Shown piece by piece: positions 63,541 through 64,000 of a stretch of 64,000 nucleotides of DNA. How positions within the stretch are numbered: position 1 is the first letter of the stretch; each line of letters starts with the position of its first letter. A program made the translations under genes and the position numbers. The DNA is from an uncultured Alphaproteobacteria bacterium. Lineage in GTDB: Bacteria > Pseudomonadota > Alphaproteobacteria > HIMB59 > GCA-002718135. A model generated the notes under the pieces. It was not told where the DNA came from and made no database searches. It saw only the letters and a list, made by a program, of their open reading frames with translations. The DNA lies in contig CACDIK010000002.1 of assembly GCA_902553005.1 (NCBI GenBank), forward strand, positions 1-64,000. The letters are read 5' to 3'.

Positions 63541-64000
63541 ATGCACCAAAAATTTATACTAGCTAGTTCAAGCAAATCTAGATACAAAATATTAAAAAAC
63601 GCAGGATTAAACTTCACACAAAAAAAACCAAATTGCAACGAAGAGGATATTAAAAAAACTATTAATAGAAAAACAAAACCTGAGATTTTTGCAAAAAAAC
63701 TTTCTTATGAAAAAGCAAGAAGTGTAAGTATAAAAAAATTGTATGCTAATAAGATTGTTTTGGGCTGTGATACAGTCATTTATCACAATGGAAAAATTTT
63801 AGATAAAGTAAACTCTATTGATAAGGCCAAAAAAAAAATCAAGTCTTTATCAGGAAAGGAACACCTAATAGTATCAGGTCTAACTATTTGTTTGAACGGC
63901 TACAAGATTTGGGAAAATTACGAAAAAACTCATGTTAAAATAAGAAAACTTAATAACAATGAAATAAATACATATCTAAAAAAAACAGGCAAACAAATAC
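63541..64000 (+). CDS. maf: Maf-like nucleotide pyrophosphatase (3' truncated by window edge)
   Basis: Open reading frame from ATG 63541 to the window end (153 codons), not in the ORF track because it has no stop here. It starts MHQKFILASSSKSRYKILKN, the Maf signature (LASxSxxR), followed by FAKKLSYEKARS, VLGCDTVIYHNGKILDK and SLSGKEHLIVSGLTI. Maf proteins hydrolyse non-canonical or house-cleaning nucleoside triphosphates. It is the first gene on the right of the putative origin. Confidence 0.93.
   Translation, partial: MHQKFILASSSKSRYKILKNAGLNFTQKKPNCNEEDIKKTINRKTKPEIFAKKLSYEKARSVSIKKLYANKIVLGCDTVIYHNGKILDKVNSIDKAKKKIKSLSGKEHLIVSGLTICLNGYKIWENYEKTHVKIRKLNNNEINTYLKKTGKQI

Overview
The window is a very AT-rich, gene-dense bacterial chromosome segment with short spacers, many 1-20 bp gene overlaps and frequent A/T-run codons. 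Gene families and order point to a small-genome marine planktonic alphaproteobacterium of the SAR11/HIMB59/AEGEAN-169 type. The main evidence is the block rho / mnmE-mnmG-rsmG-parA-parB / holA-lptE-leuS-DUF3576, the rsmB-heparinase-purH run, an IalB-like protein, an ECF sigma/ChrR pair and a retinal-forming carotenoid operon. The lineage is an inference; there is no rRNA gene in the window.

Layout. 1-5029: cytochrome c maturation operon ccmA(partial)BCDEFGH, including a 34-codon ccmD missed by the ORF track. 5106-7199: an orphan amino-acid-type binding protein with its own promoter and terminator, yggT, folD. 7289-15128: a glycosyltransferase-like gene, argG, an IalB-like protein, an ECF sigma factor with a ChrR-like cupin anti-sigma, asparaginase, DUF3429, fructosamine-kinase-like, aldo/keto reductase and a BI-1 family protein. 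15189-19449: two tandem paralogous TPR-glycosyltransferases and a further glycosyltransferase. 19451-30179: hemY and a mitofilin-like gene, tsaD, EVE protein, acs, tdk, rsmB, a heparinase II/III family gene, and purH split into two overlapping ORFs. 30187-36195: an accessory stretch with long spacers, glycosyltransferase-like genes, a 2OG-Fe(II) oxygenase, two sulfotransferases, a frameshifted TPR pseudogene and a tRNA-Gly whose 3' part is duplicated 1.3 kb away, flanking one sulfotransferase gene like attachment sites. 36250-40498: crtI-crtB-crtY-blh, which makes beta-carotene and cleaves it to retinal. 40556-49668: prdX, a YbbN-like thioredoxin, a Lon-domain protein, ubiH-like, ftsK, lolA, an orphan winged-helix regulator, yggS, the major porin and DUF3576. 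49672-63119: leuS-lptE-holA facing parB-parA-rsmG-mnmG-mnmE, then an alginate-lyase-like gene and an FG-GAP repeat protein, then rho. 63120-63540 is an AT-rich gap followed by maf (partial).

The right end has the architecture of an alphaproteobacterial replication origin region. The par/gid/trmE/rho genes run leftward, maf runs rightward, the gap between them is non-coding, and two parS-like palindromes sit in the 3' end of mnmE and in the mnmE-mnmG junction. The ccm operon, acs and carotenoid/retinal genes suit an aerobic photoheterotroph. The ECF sigma/ChrR pair would fit a singlet-oxygen or oxidative stress response, but the anti-sigma protein has lost the zinc ligands expected in its sigma-binding domain.

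The most interesting points are: the tRNA-Gly-bounded sulfotransferase cassette with 11-bp-phased TGTCCCC repeats at both ends; the zinc-ligand-less ChrR; the split purH; the oriC/parS region; a perfect 18-bp palindrome just upstream of the porin ribosome binding site; and the lyase/FG-GAP pair placed inside the origin-proximal housekeeping block.
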